Source: Deminuibacter soli
Lineage (GTDB): Bacteria > Bacteroidota > Bacteroidia > Chitinophagales > Chitinophagaceae
Direction: 5' to 3'
DNA length: 64,000 nucleotides
Assembly (NCBI RefSeq): GCF_003412455.1
Contig: NZ_QTJU01000004.1
Location: 417,710 to 481,709 of the forward strand
Part shown: piece after piece, positions 55,317 through 64,000 of the stretch
Layout: each line of letters opens with the position of its first letter
Position numbering within the stretch: the stretch's first letter is position 1
Position numbers and translations under genes: made by a program
Notes under the pieces: model-generated
The model's database searches: none
What the model was told of the DNA's origin: nothing
The model's input: the letters and a program-made list of their open reading frames with translations, nothing else

Positions 55317-58196
55317 CTAGTTTTCCATGTATGATTCGATGGGTTCGCAGGTGCAAATCAGGTTGCGGTCGCCGTAGGTGTTGTTGATACGGGATACGGA
55401 TGGCCAGAATTTGCTCTGTGTAACATAGTACAGCGGGAAGGCTGCTTCCTTGCGGGTGTAAGCATGTGCCCATTCATCGGCGCAGATAACAGCCTGGGTA
55501 TGTGGTGCATTTTTCAGCGGGTTATCTGTTTTGTGTGCTTTGCCTTCTTCAATGGCTTTTATTTCTTCGTAAATGCTGATCATCGCATCGCAGAAGCGGT
55601 CCAGCTCAGCCTTGTCCTCACTTTCTGTAGGCTCTACCATGATAGTGCCTGGTACCGGGAAGCTGAGGGTAGGTGCGTGGAAACCATAGTCCATGAGGCG
55701 TTTGGCCACATCTTCTGCTTCCACACCGCTGGTTGCTTTAAACGGACGCAGGTCGATGATGAACTCATGCGCGCAGGTGCCGTTGTTGCCGGTGTACAGT
55801 ATTTTATAATATTTTTCAAGACGCGCTTTCATGTAGTTGGCGTTGAGAATGGCATATTCTGTTGCCATTTTAACACCATCTGCACCCAGCATTTTAATGT
55901 AAGCATAGCTGATGAGCAGGATAGAAGCAGAGCCGAATTGTGCTGCAGAAACAGCGCCGTTGGGTTTGCTGCCGTCGCTCCATACCTGGTGACCGGGCAG
56001 GTGTGGCGCCAGGTGTGCTTTTACACAAATGGGGCCCATGCCGGGACCGCCGCCGCCGTGCGGGATAGCGAAGGTTTTGTGCAGGTTCAGGTGACATACG
56101 TCTGCACCAATGGTAGCAGGTGAAGTAAGGCCAACCTGTGCATTCATGTTCGCGCCATCCATGTACACCTGTCCGCCATACTGGTGGATGGTTTCACAGA
56201 TTTCGCGGATGCTTTCTTCAAACACACCGTGCGTGCTGGGGTAAGTTACCATCAGGCCGCCGAGCGTGTCTTTGTATTGTTCAGCTTTTGCTTTTAAATC
56301 GGCAACATCAATATGTCCGTCTTCATCACTTTTCACCACCACTACCTTCATGCCTGCCATTACTGCCGAAGCAGGGTTGGTACCGTGTGCAGAAATAGGG
56401 ATTAACACCACATTGCGGTGTGCGTTGTTATTGGCATGGTGGTAAGCCATGATGGTTAACAAGCCGGCATATTCGCCCTGTGCACCGCTGTTGGGCTGCA
56501 GGCTGCAGGCATCAAAACCGGTGATCACAGACAGGTACCGGCCCAGCTCGTCGGTGATTTGCTGGTAACCTTTGGCCTGTGCCACAGGTACAAAAGGATG
56601 CAGCTGTGAAAATGCAGGCCAGCTTACCGGGATCATTTCCGTAGCGGCATTCAGTTTCATGGTGCAGCTGCCAAGGCTGATCATGCTGGTATTTAAAGAC
56701 AGGTCTTTGTTCTCGAGCTGTTTCATGTAACGCATCATCTGGCTTTCGCTGTGGTGCGTGTTGAATACAGGGTGCGTGAGATAATCAGAACTGCGTTTTG
56801 CAAAAGCAGGGATGGCTGTGAGCGTGTACTCATCGGCATCGAATCCGATGGTGGCTTCATTGAGGCCATTGAGTTCGGCAAACAGGTAAACGATGTCCAG
56901 CACATCTTTCTGCGTGGTGGTTTCGTCGAGTGAAATGCCGATGTGTTTGTTATCGAAGTAATGGAAATTGATCTGGTGTTTGTCGCTGATGGCTTTCACC
57001 TTGTCTGCATCAACCGCTACTTTAATGGTATCGAAATAATGTGCATGTACGGTTGGGTAACCCAGTTCTGCCAGTGATTCAGACAGTGTTTGCGTAAGCA
57101 GGGCAACACGTTCAGCCATCTGTTTTAAACCTGCGGGACCATGGTACACGGCATACATGGCAGCCATATTGGCCAGCAGTGCCTGTGCGGTACAGATATT
57201 GGAAGTTGCTTTTTCGCGTTTGATGTGCTGTTCACGTGTTTGCAGGGCCATGCGCAGGGCACGGTTGTTCTGTGCGTCAATGCTCACGCCGATCAAACGG
57301 CCGGGCATATTGCGTTTGAATTCTTCTTTGGTGGCAAAGAATGCTGCATGCGGGCCGCCATAACCCAACGGAACACCAAAACGCTGCGCGCTGCCTACGG
57401 CAACGTCTGCGCCCAGTTCGCCGGGTGTGGTAAGCAGGGTTAAAGCCAGCAGGTCGGTTGCCATGGTAACAAAGCCGCCTACATGGTGTACGTTGGCGAT
57501 AAAGCCGCGGTAATCTTCAATAGAACCTTCGCTGTTGGGGTATTGTATAAAGGCACCGAAATACGTATCGTCGAGCAGTGCCTTGCGGAAATCGCCGAAT
57601 ACCAGTTCAATGCCGATAGGAGTGGCCCTTGTAACCAGTACATCGCGTGTTTGGGCAAAAACGCTGTTGTCTACAAAGAATTTTGGTTTGGTAATATTGT
57701 CTGTTTTGTTCACCTGGTGAAAAAACATGGCCATGGCTTCGGCTGCTGAAGTGGCTTCGTCTAACAGGGAGGCGTTGGAGATTTCCATGCCTGTTAAGTC
57801 GCTCACCATGGTTTGAAAGTTCAGCAGGCTTTCGAGGCGGCCCTGTGAAATTTCGGCCTGGTAAGGGGTGTACTGTGTGTACCATCCCGGGTTTTCGAAC
57901 ACATTGCGCAGGATAACACTTGGCGTAATGGTATTGTAGTAACCCTGGCCAATGTAAGTTTTGAATAACTGGTTTTTAGCGGCAACCTGCTGCAGTTCGG
58001 CCAGGTATTCCTGCTCGCTGATGGCAGCCGGCAGGTTTAACGGTGCCTGCAGGCGGATGGCGGCAGGTACGGTTTTATTGATCAGTTCATCTAAACTGCC
58101 CACACCGATGGTTTGCAGCATGGCCTTTGTATCGGCAGCATTAACACCGATATGCCTTCTCTGGAACTCGCTGGATTGTGCTTCAAATAGATTCAT
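55317..58196 (-). CDS. gcvP: Glycine dehydrogenase (decarboxylating), P protein
   Basis: A 959-residue pyridoxal-phosphate enzyme of the glycine cleavage system: it decarboxylates glycine and loads the aminomethyl group on the lipoyl H protein. It is the single-chain form, with N-terminal half [20 protein letters not shown] and [20 protein letters not shown], and C-terminal half with [28 protein letters not shown] and the PLP-lysine motif [20 protein letters not shown]. The start is the ATG at 58196; codons up to 58337 include the promoter. The gcvT and gcvH genes are not in the window. Confidence 0.97.
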   Translation of the reverse strand: MNLFEAQSSEFQRRHIGVNAADTKAMLQTIGVGSLDELINKTVPAAIRLQAPLNLPAAISEQEYLAELQQVAAKNQLFKTYIGQGYYNTITPSVILRNVFENPGWYTQYTPYQAEISQGRLESLLNFQTMVSDLTGMEISNASLLDEATSAAEAMAMFFHQVNKTDNITKPKFFVDNSVFAQTRDVLVTRATPIGIELVFGDFRKALLDDTYFGAFIQYPNSEGSIEDYRGFIANVHHVGGFVTMATDLLALTLLTTPGELGADVAVGSAQRFGVPLGYGGPHAAFFATKEEFKRNMPGRLIGVSIDAQNNRALRMALQTREQHIKREKATSNICTAQALLANMAAMYAVYHGPAGLKQMAERVALLTQTLSESLAELGYPTVHAHYFDTIKVAVDADKVKAISDKHQINFHYFDNKHIGISLDETTTQKDVLDIVYLFAELNGLNEATIGFDADEYTLTAIPAFAKRSSDYLTHPVFNTHHSESQMMRYMKQLENKDLSLNTSMISLGSCTMKLNAATEMIPVSWPAFSQLHPFVPVAQAKGYQQITDELGRYLSVITGFDACSLQPNSGAQGEYAGLLTIMAYHHANNNAHRNVVLIPISAHGTNPASAVMAGMKVVVVKSDEDGHIDVADLKAKAEQYKDTLGGLMVTYPSTHGVFEESIREICETIHQYGGQVYMDGANMNAQVGLTSPATIGADVCHLNLHKTFAIPHGGGGPGMGPICVKAHLAPHLPGHQVWSDGSKPNGAVSAAQFGSASILLISYAYIKMLGADGVKMATEYAILNANYMKARLEKYYKILYTGNNGTCAHEFIIDLRPFKATSGVEAEDVAKRLMDYGFHAPTLSFPVPGTIMVEPTESEDKAELDRFCDAMISIYEEIKAIEEGKAHKTDNPLKNAPHTQAVICADEWAHAYTRKEAAFPLYYVTQSKFWPSVSRINNTYGDRNLICTCEPIESYMEN

Positions 58197-58231
58197 GACT
58201 ATTGTTGACCACTTTTTTTGAAAAGAATGCG

Positions 58232-58239
58232 CAAAGTTA
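58232..58239 (-). promoter_or_regulatory. TAnnTTTG promoter element for gcvP
   Basis: On the minus strand TAACTTTG matches the Bacteroidota -7 consensus exactly, 35 bp before the gcvP ATG. A TTG triplet lies 22 bases further upstream (and another at 14), near the expected -33 position. Confidence 0.62.
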
Positions 58240-58455
58240 CGATGTAGAAGGTTCAAAAAAGCAATTTCTTGTGAATGGGGAAAGGTTGTGCAATCGCTTG
58301 TGTTGTTGAAGAAAGACGAGCAAACCCGCAAAGGCATAAATACGTTGTTTCACCAGGTAACAATTGTGCGGTTAATCGTGCATAAAAGCGGCAGGCCCAC
58401 CCGTAGCGATTTACCGGGAATGAATCAGTTTATTGATTATTAATCAATTAGCGCA

Positions 58456-58532
58456 CATGATTCGATCATGATTCGATCATCATTCGCTCATGGTTAGCCC
58501 GTGAGTAGGTGAAGTATAGGTGAGCAGTTGGC
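58456..58532. repeat. Period-11 tandem array CATGATTCGAT
   Basis: CATGATTCGAT twice and CATCATTCGCT once lie in exact 11-bp tandem (58456-58488); weaker 11-bp steps (CATGGTTAGCC, GAAGTATAGGT) continue to about 58532. The 499-bp gap from 58197 to 58695 holds this, the gcvP promoter and otherwise nothing recognisable. Confidence 0.75.
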
Positions 58533-58695
58533 GAAGCGGCTGCGTAACCAACGGTATCGACTGTTGCAAAGGCATTTGATGATGCGCGCTGTGGTGTTTA
58601 ATTATTTCATAATCAATTATATACGATTGTAATAGCACCCTGTAAACAACGTTACACAATTTGGTTTTAAGTACAATACTTTGTACATTAGTGGA

Positions 58696-58908
58696 ATGAA
58701 AGCGAGAATAAGCAATAAAGGCCGTGCGCTCCTCAAAACTCCTGGGGCAGTATACGCTATGCTCGATGCCATCAACGACAAGCAAGATGCCTTTCTTCAT
58801 GGCGAGGTTATCTCTTTTTTAGTACCTGCCACATCTGCCCAAGGTGCAGCAGCTAAGCCCAAAACCATGATGGTTCGCTTGTCTTCCGCTGTTGATAATC
58901 AAAAATAA
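58696..58908 (+). CDS. Small hypothetical protein
   Basis: A 70-residue protein from the ATG at 58696 (an in-frame TTG at 58681 is less likely). It starts MKARISNKGRALLKTPGAVY, with a basic N-terminal helix, then LHGEVISFLVPATSAQG and MVRLSSAVD. No family recognised. It lies 32 bp before the membrane protein at 58941 and probably shares its message. TACTTTG just upstream is one base short of the promoter consensus. Confidence 0.5.
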   Translation: MKARISNKGRALLKTPGAVYAMLDAINDKQDAFLHGEVISFLVPATSAQGAAAKPKTMMVRLSSAVDNQK

Positions 58909-58940
58909 TCTTTGTACGCTAACCTATTATTAACTGCCGC

Positions 58941-59723
58941 ATGAACATTGCGCTTGGGGCGTTTATTCTTACCCTGCTTTTCCTGCCTGCTATCTCTTTC
59001 CGCATGTCTGTAAACCGGGAAGAAAACCTCAAAGAGCTATTGGGCACTTTGTCTTTTACAGATTCTATCTGGGTTTTTAGCCTGATACCCATTTTTATAC
59101 ATGTATTATTATTGCTTACGCTGTTTATCTTCGGCCTATACGTAAAGTTTGACCTTATTCTTAATATACTTTACTCCAATAAGGATTTTCCTATTGATAA
59201 CCGGGTGTTTGGGCATGATGTGCTGTCGTTTCTGGCTTACTGCTTTGTTGCTATACTTACCGGCTACCTGCTGGGGTTGCTGGTTAACCGTCTGGAACTG
59301 CGTTACGGGTGGATTACCCGTTTACTGGGCCTCGGCAACGAGTGGTACGAGGTGTTTGAAGGCATTGTATTTAATGAAAATGGTGAACGGCAAAAAACAG
59401 CATCGATAGATGTTACCTATGTAAGCGTACTGTCAAATACCAAAGAATCTACGGTAATATACTCCGGCATATTGGTGAATTACTACTACAAACCACGTTC
59501 TACCGAGCTGGATTACCTGGTATTACAGCAGGCTACACGCCGCGACCTGCGCAAGGAGCATGTAAACCAGGGAGCACGCAGCAGGGATTATTACTCCGCA
59601 AAAACCGGTCAGCCGGTGCCTATACCGGGCGAGTATTTTATTGTGCCCATGAGCCAGGTACTGAACATCAATGTATCGTACCTGAGTATTGTAAACGGTA
59701 ATGGCGTTAAGCCGGCTGTGTAA
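58941..59723 (+). CDS. Hypothetical membrane protein with soluble C-terminal half
   Basis: A 260-residue protein, not recognised. Three likely membrane helices (about 5-20, 45-68 and 96-118, the last being FLAYCFVAILTGYLLGLLVN) are followed by a cytoplasmic part with strands (TASIDVTYVSVLSNTKESTV, YSGILVNYYYKPRSTELDYL) and a C-terminal PIPGEYFIVPMSQVLNINVS. It follows the small gene at 58696, so the two may form a module. It could belong to a DUF6338-like group of membrane proteins, but I am not sure. Confidence 0.75.
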   Translation: MNIALGAFILTLLFLPAISFRMSVNREENLKELLGTLSFTDSIWVFSLIPIFIHVLLLLTLFIFGLYVKFDLILNILYSNKDFPIDNRVFGHDVLSFLAYCFVAILTGYLLGLLVNRLELRYGWITRLLGLGNEWYEVFEGIVFNENGERQKTASIDVTYVSVLSNTKESTVIYSGILVNYYYKPRSTELDYLVLQQATRRDLRKEHVNQGARSRDYYSAKTGQPVPIPGEYFIVPMSQVLNINVSYLSIVNGNGVKPAV

Positions 59724-59730
59724 AAACAAC

Positions 59731-59755
59731 AACGGCCTGTACGTTACAGGCCGTT
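59731..59755. terminator. Terminator between convergent genes
   Basis: AACGGCCTGTA and TACAGGCCGTT form a perfect 11-bp stem with a 3-base loop, 7 bp after the stop of the membrane-protein gene. Confidence 0.85.
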
Positions 59756-59842
59756 TGTTTATACAATATTTTCCTTTTTCCCCTTCAATATTCGTTATCC
59801 CCTGTTCTCCAAAGGAGTCCTTCGGACCCTGTTCGTTATTCC

Positions 59843-60769
59843 TCAGGATTGCCTGCTTACCATAGCCCCAACCGGCACCTGGCCTTCTTCGGCGGCGCGC
59901 ATTTCTTCGCTGGTCATACGGCTGCCGTCGTGGCTCCAGCCGGGAGGGCCCAGCACATAGCCTATTTTCTCCTGGATGGTGAGGTCTTCGCGGGAAACGT
60001 CCTGCACCATCTGTTTCCATTCGTGGAAAACAAGGTTGCCGGGATTGGTATCAACCAGGTCGGTGGTAAGGCCGTATTTAATGGGCTGGTATTCTTCGGC
60101 GGGCAGTTCGGCCTGGAAGGTGCCAAATATTTTGTCCCAGATAATCAGGAACATACCCATATTCTTGTCGAGGTATTTGGGATTGCTGGCATGGTGTACG
60201 CGGTGGTGCGATGGGGTAACCAGGATATATTCGAGCCAGCCCAGTTTGTTTACCAGTTCCGTATGTACCAGTGTTCCCCATATTTGCGTGGCAGAGTACA
60301 TGAATACAATATCGAGGGGTTGAAAACCCAGCCATGCCAGGGGAATAAAGTAAATGAAGCGGTACAGCGGCTCAAATACCGATGAGCGGAAGCCGATGGT
60401 AAAATTGAAATAGCGTGAACTGTGGTGGGTAACGTGCACGGCCCAGAAAAGACGTACTTCATGGTCGAACCGGTGCAGCCAGTAATACATAAAATCTTCT
60501 GCTACCAGCAGCATAATCCAGTAGGCAACCACGTGCTGCCAGGTCATTAAAGCATGTTGGAAAAAATAACCGAGTATGCCAACATATGCCGCCCTGAAAA
60601 TAATGTCCAGTCCGGCATTCAGCAGGGTGAGGTATACATTGTGCACAGTGTCTTTCACCGTGTAAGCCTTACGGTGCTGCATGTGTGTAAGCACTAACTC
60701 TAGACCAATAATGATGATGTATACCGGCATCGAAATCAGAATCAGCCATTGTTCTCTTAATCCTTCCAT
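59843..60769 (-). CDS. Sterol desaturase / fatty acid hydroxylase family protein
   Basis: A 308-residue membrane di-iron enzyme of the fatty-acid-hydroxylase superfamily. The three histidine clusters that bind iron are present: HRFDHE (HxxxH), VHVTHHSS (HxxHH) and later HHRVHHASNP. About five membrane helices surround them. It would hydroxylate or desaturate a lipid, perhaps a sphingolipid, hopanoid or carotenoid; nothing nearby tells which. It is divergent from the YkgJ gene. Confidence 0.93.
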   Translation of the reverse strand: MEGLREQWLILISMPVYIIIIGLELVLTHMQHRKAYTVKDTVHNVYLTLLNAGLDIIFRAAYVGILGYFFQHALMTWQHVVAYWIMLLVAEDFMYYWLHRFDHEVRLFWAVHVTHHSSRYFNFTIGFRSSVFEPLYRFIYFIPLAWLGFQPLDIVFMYSATQIWGTLVHTELVNKLGWLEYILVTPSHHRVHHASNPKYLDKNMGMFLIIWDKIFGTFQAELPAEEYQPIKYGLTTDLVDTNPGNLVFHEWKQMVQDVSREDLTIQEKIGYVLGPPGWSHDGSRMTSEEMRAAEEGQVPVGAMVSRQS

Positions 60770-60779
60770 GTTAATGGGT

Positions 60780-60787
60780 TACCTTTG
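60780..60787 (+). promoter_or_regulatory. TAnnTTTG element before the YkgJ gene
   Basis: TACCTTTG matches the -7 consensus exactly, 69 bp before the YkgJ ATG. No TTG stands at normal -33 spacing, so this is weak support. Confidence 0.35.
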
Positions 60788-60856
60788 GGTTATTACTGCA
60801 AAGTAACGGAATGCAAGGTAATGTTCATTAAAAGGATTTTTTAACGTTTTGTATAC

Positions 60857-61336
60857 ATGGGTGAAGTAAAACTGGATAACTGGCAAAAAAAGTCAGCCGA
60901 GCATCAGAAAAAGTACAAACAATTATTGCAGCGGGCAGATAAAAACAAAGTGTTAAAACAGCTGCCCGACCTGCACGAAGAGGCATTCACGCACGTGAAC
61001 TGCCTGGATTGCGCTGCCTGTTGTAAAAACTATTCCCCCCGTTTTAAAACCCCTGATATCAAACGCATTAGCAAACACCTGGGCATGCGTGAAAGCGTTT
61101 TTATCGATACCTATCTGCGGCTCGATTCAGATGGCGATTACGTGGTAAAACAATCTCCCTGCCCGTTTCTGGGGGCCGATAATTACTGCGGCATATACGA
61201 GGTGCGCCCGTCTGACTGTGAACGCTTTCCCTATACAGATGAAGATGTTTTGCTGAAAAGGCCACAGATCACGCTGAAAAATTCAACATTTTGTCCGATT
61301 GTGTATTATGTGTTAGAGAAATTGATTGACGGGTAA
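60857..61336 (+). CDS. YkgJ family cysteine-cluster protein
   Basis: A 159-residue protein with the YkgJ/UPF0153 cluster that binds zinc or iron-sulfur: CLDCAACCKNYSPRF (CxxCxxCC), then SPCPFLGADNYCGIYEVRPS with the DCERFP ending. All expected cysteines are present. The role of the family is unknown; some members sit near flagellar or redox genes. It stands alone, divergent from the sterol-desaturase gene. Confidence 0.9.
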   Translation: MGEVKLDNWQKKSAEHQKKYKQLLQRADKNKVLKQLPDLHEEAFTHVNCLDCAACCKNYSPRFKTPDIKRISKHLGMRESVFIDTYLRLDSDGDYVVKQSPCPFLGADNYCGIYEVRPSDCERFPYTDEDVLLKRPQITLKNSTFCPIVYYVLEKLIDG

Positions 61337-61407
61337 ATTGTATAATTGCTTGATGGTTTCATTGTTTAAGGGTTTGAAGTTGAATGTTTAAAGTTGGCTG
61401 AGTTGAT
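61336..61407. repeat. Degenerate octamer array between ykgJ and the antiporter
   Basis: AATTGTAT and AATTGCTT open a series of 8-bp steps ending in TTTAAAGTTGG and GAGTTGAT. The complement contains AACAATGAAACCATCAAG, joining the words of the arrays at 32341 and 37471. Confidence 0.65.
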
Positions 61408-61436
61408 ATTTTTTTCATTAAAACCTGTAACCCTGT

Positions 61437-63689
61437 ATGGCGCATTTACCGCATTTGATTGAAGACCTGGCTTTAATTCTCGTTGCCGCAGGACTGGTGA
61501 CTTTGTTGTTTAAATGGCTGAAACAGCCGCTGGTACTGGGGTATATAGTGGCCGGCCTGCTGGTGGGTTCACATATCTCCTTTGTACCCACTGTTTCCGA
61601 TGTAGCCAATATTAATACACTGGCCGAAATAGGGGTAATCTTCCTGTTGTTTAGCCTGGGACTTGAATTTAGTTTTAAAAAGCTGGTGCGCGTAGGCGGC
61701 ACTGCAGGTGTTACCGCGATCGTGGAAATTGCGGGCATGCTGCTGCTGGGTTATGGTGCAGGGCGTTTAATGGGATGGTCGGGTATGGACAGTATTTTTC
61801 TCGGCGGTATTTTGTCTGTATCCAGCACCACCATTATCATCCGGGCATTTGAAGAGCTGGGGGTAAAAAGCCAGCAGTTTGCCGGGCTGGTATTCGGGGT
61901 GCTGATTGTAGAAGACCTGGTGGCTATATTGATACTCGTGTTATTGTCTACACTGGCCGTGAGCCGCGATTTTGCAGGTGGTGACTTACTGGTTACGGTG
62001 CTGAAACTGTTATTCTTCCTGGTATTGTGGTTTGTGTCGGGGATATTCCTGCTGCCCAGTTTTCTGCGTTTTACACGCAAGCTGATGAGTGAGGAAACCC
62101 TGCTTATTGTGGCCCTTGCGCTTTGCCTGGGTATGGTGGTGCTGGCAACACATGCCGGCTTTTCGCCTGCACTGGGTGCGTTTGTGATGGGCTCTATTCT
62201 TGCAGAAACAACACTTGCCGAACGCATTGAACACCTGGTTAAACCTGTGAAAGATTTGTTTGCTGCCGTGTTCTTTGTATCGGTGGGTATATTGATTGAT
62301 CCCGGTGCCATTGCCGCCCACAAAGGGCCGGTGATTATTTTAACACTGCTTACCATTTTTGGCAAACTCATCAGCACCATGCTGGGCGCGCTGTTATCGG
62401 GCCAGCCGCTGAAACAATCCATACAGGCGGGTATGAGCCTTGCGCAGATTGGTGAGTTCTCTTTTATCATTGCTACGCTGGGCATTACACTGAAAGTAAC
62501 CAGCAGTTTTCTGTATCCTATTGCAGTGGCTATTTCGGCCATCACTACATTTACCACGCCTTATTTTATCCGCTGGTCAGAGCCGGTGTACAACCGCATT
62601 AACAGCTGGCTGCCTGCGCGTGTGCGCGACAGTTTAAATAAATACGCATCGGGCACGCAGCAGATACGTGCAGAGAATAAATGGAAGGTAGTACTGAAAG
62701 CCTACAGTACCATTATCGTGATCAATGGCATAGTAGCCGTGGCCATTATACTGCTGGCACTGCGTTTCCTGGCGCCGCTGCTGCAACAGAAAATAGCACA
62801 GCCCTGGCTGGCCAATACCATTACGCTGGTGATTGCGCTGGTGGCCATGGTGCCTTTTTTATGGGGCATGGTAGCCAAACGGCCTGAATCATCTGCTTAT
62901 GTTGATTTGTGGCTTGATAAAAAATACAACCGCGGTCCGCTCGTGATTATTGAAATAGTGCGCAATCTTATTGCCATTGCATTGCTGGGCGGTTTGGTTG
63001 ACGGACTGTTTTCGAGCGGCATTGCGCTGCTGGTGGTAGTACCGGTAATGGCGGGTATGTTGTTTGTGTTTTACCGCCGCCTGCATCATTACTATCACCG
63101 TATTGAAAAACGTTTTCTGCGCAACCTGCATGCACGCGAAAGGGCGGCAGCCGCTGTTTCCAAACCCAATGAATCATTAACGCCATGGGATGCGCACTTA
63201 GCAGATTTTGAAATACATGCTGATGCGCCCTTTACCGGCAACACGCTGGAAAGCCTGGCCTGGCGTGAACAATACGGCATCAATATCGCCTTTATTAAAA
63301 GAGGGGAACGTATTATTTATGCCCCCAGCCGCTATGAAAAACTCTTTCCCTACGATGCAATTGGCGTAATAGGCACCGATGAGCAAATGCAGCGTTTCAG
63401 GAAAATTATAGACACTGTGCCTGCCGAGCAGCCCGCTGCAGATATTGAAAACATTGTACTGCAAACCATCGTGGTGGATGAAATCACACGCCTGAAGGGC
63501 AAAACCATCCGTGCTTCGGGTATCCGTGAAAAAACAAACGGTTTGGTGGTGGGTATTGAACGCAATGGCGAACACCTGCTGAATCCTGCGTCAGATACGG
63601 AGTTCCAGTGGAGTGATGTGATATGGATTGTGGGAGACAGGCGGTTGATTACAGCCTATAAAAAAGGCAGCAGTGTAGGAAAACAGTGA
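61437..63689 (+). CDS. Cation:proton antiporter (KefB-like, CPA2) with TrkA-C domain
   Basis: A 750-residue inner-membrane protein. The N-terminal Na/H exchanger domain (about 1-380) includes FKWLKQPLVLGYIVAGLLVG, AEIGVIFLLFSLGLEFSFKK and the ion-site stretch HAGFSPALGAFVMGSILAET. A second group of helices (about 415-545) follows. A TrkA-C domain ends the protein (LQTIVVDEITRLKGKTIRAS, WSDVIWIVGDRRLI). It would exchange K+ or Na+ for H+ and be gated by a ligand on TrkA-C. No separate TrkA-N domain is evident. Its stop codon lies inside a heptamer array. Confidence 0.92.
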   Translation: MAHLPHLIEDLALILVAAGLVTLLFKWLKQPLVLGYIVAGLLVGSHISFVPTVSDVANINTLAEIGVIFLLFSLGLEFSFKKLVRVGGTAGVTAIVEIAGMLLLGYGAGRLMGWSGMDSIFLGGILSVSSTTIIIRAFEELGVKSQQFAGLVFGVLIVEDLVAILILVLLSTLAVSRDFAGGDLLVTVLKLLFFLVLWFVSGIFLLPSFLRFTRKLMSEETLLIVALALCLGMVVLATHAGFSPALGAFVMGSILAETTLAERIEHLVKPVKDLFAAVFFVSVGILIDPGAIAAHKGPVIILTLLTIFGKLISTMLGALLSGQPLKQSIQAGMSLAQIGEFSFIIATLGITLKVTSSFLYPIAVAISAITTFTTPYFIRWSEPVYNRINSWLPARVRDSLNKYASGTQQIRAENKWKVVLKAYSTIIVINGIVAVAIILLALRFLAPLLQQKIAQPWLANTITLVIALVAMVPFLWGMVAKRPESSAYVDLWLDKKYNRGPLVIIEIVRNLIAIALLGGLVDGLFSSGIALLVVVPVMAGMLFVFYRRLHHYYHRIEKRFLRNLHARERAAAAVSKPNESLTPWDAHLADFEIHADAPFTGNTLESLAWREQYGINIAFIKRGERIIYAPSRYEKLFPYDAIGVIGTDEQMQRFRKIIDTVPAEQPAADIENIVLQTIVVDEITRLKGKTIRASGIREKTNGLVVGIERNGEHLLNPASDTEFQWSDVIWIVGDRRLITAYKKGSSVGKQ

Positions 63690-63717
63690 ACAGTGAATAG
63701 TCAATAGTCAATGGATC
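63683..63717. repeat. Heptamer array ACAGTGA / ATAGTCA across the antiporter stop
   Basis: ACAGTGA twice, ATAGTCA twice and ATGGATC follow in exact 7-bp steps. The first unit includes the antiporter stop codon. Rotated, the words are close to TAGTGAA at 40963. Confidence 0.8.
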
Positions 63718-63765
63718 TTAGCTGTACTTGCCTGAATAAGGTTGACTTTTTTTGTAGATAATAGA

Positions 63766-63844
63766 CCTCGTTGTAAAGTAATGTTTTTTCTGATACAGCT
63801 GATTAAAGCGGTTCATTTGCAAAAGACATTGCTTTGCAACGAGG
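63766..63844. repeat. 18-bp imperfect inverted repeat at the IS3-like element end
   Basis: CCTCGTTGTAAAGTAATG at 63766-63783 and CATTGCTTTGCAACGAGG at 63827-63844 are complementary at 16 of 18 positions and enclose the stop codon of the transposase. They may be part of the element end or a terminator stem. Confidence 0.7.
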
Positions 63845-64000
63845 ATTCTTTTTTATAGATTTTCCATTTGGGTCTTTGTGCTTTCTTCAGCCCTTTCAGC
63901 CAGCGTTCATAGTCTGCCGGAGAACGCCAGCCCAGGCTTTGATGGATTCTTTTTTCATTATAGTGCCTGATTGCTTTAGGCACAAGCCGTTGTAACTGCT
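63813..64000 (-). CDS. IS3-family transposase, integrase-core C-terminus (partial)
   Basis: Hand translation of the minus strand from the window edge gives a 61-residue tail ending at the stop 63813-63815. It contains KAIRHYNEKRIHQSLGWRSP, then ADYERWLKGLKKAQRPKW: the end of the DDE integrase core of IS3/IS2-type OrfB proteins, with the H-YNEKR-HQSLG signature. The rest of the gene lies beyond the window, so intactness cannot be judged. The element end should fall near 63740-63790; no target duplication can be seen. Confidence 0.85.
   Translation of the reverse strand, partial: QLQRLVPKAIRHYNEKRIHQSLGWRSPADYERWLKGLKKAQRPKWKIYKKESSLQSNVFCK

Noticed and set aside
58197..58337. Upstream extension of gcvP
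   Set aside because: It covers an exact TAnnTTTG promoter element and does not match the N-terminus of glycine decarboxylases.
1..64000. tRNA, rRNA and riboswitch genes
   Set aside because: Gaps were read on both strands and no cloverleaf, rRNA segment or known riboswitch core was recognised; a covariance-model search would be needed to exclude small RNAs.

Overview
The window reads as chromosome of a member of the Bacteroidota, most likely a Chitinophagaceae-type soil organism (inference, no search was run). The reasons are two SusC/SusD outer-membrane pairs, a FecR anti-sigma protein with a C-terminal DUF4974-like region, several lipoproteins with short Bacteroidota-style signals, exact TAnnTTTG promoter elements, and many small Bacteroidota-type families (DUF4142, CsbD, NIPSNAP, fasciclin, YkgJ). 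No rRNA, tRNA or CRISPR array was seen. The only mobile DNA recognised is the 3' end of an IS3-family transposase running off the right edge.

Region 1 (1-15.2 kb) is the most unusual part. A rightward run encodes FecR, a periplasmic DsbD-alpha-like protein with a C-x4-C pair, a SusC with an N-terminal STN signalling domain, a SusD lipoprotein containing a C9 homopolymer, and a TlpA-like thioredoxin (CGGC) with a DUF3738-like C-terminal half. Converging on it is a leftward run: an FAD oxidoreductase fused to a multi-pass membrane domain, a MauE/DoxX-type membrane protein with a CxC motif, a class III lanthipeptide synthetase-like protein (LanKC: lyase-like, kinase and LanC-like domains, zinc ligands mostly lost), and a small secreted two-cysteine peptide of DUF6520 type. 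Behind that peptide gene lies a decayed second copy, absent from standard gene calling, that I reconstructed by hand. Together these suggest an undescribed system in which a LanKC enzyme, thiol-redox proteins and small exported peptides work with a SusCD transporter.

Region 2 (15.8-34.9 kb) holds a small anti-sigma-like protein, a SNF2/SWIM helicase, an AraC regulator, the glycerol operon glpD-glpK-glpF, a DUF2236 (MpaB-like) protein, DinB, a heparinase II/III-like lyase, a lipoprotein, an acyltransferase, a small GNAT protein, a PoxB-like pyruvate oxidase, and a pyruvyltransferase/flippase pair for surface polysaccharide.

Region 3 (35.4-43.9 kb) has a secreted protein with 131-residue repeats, an NTF2-like protein, an ABC-F ATPase, a small protein ending in CSAC, CsbD, an FKBP isomerase, and an MFS transporter overlapping a KirBac-type potassium channel.

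Region 4 (43.9-64 kb) has a second SusC-SusD-fasciclin-lipoprotein operon with twin LacI-type operators upstream, a NIPSNAP protein, a class A beta-lactamase-like hydrolase, a run of small hydrophilic or acidic proteins beside a DUF4142 lipoprotein, glycine decarboxylase (gcvP), two unrecognised genes, a sterol-desaturase-family protein, a YkgJ cysteine-cluster protein, a KefB-like antiporter, and the IS3 remnant.

Scattered through the intergenic gaps are short tandem arrays of 7, 8 or 11 bp period whose words recur from gap to gap (GTGAATA, ACAATGAA, TTAAACCATC). They behave like a dispersed family of short tandem repeats and are not explained by any gene.
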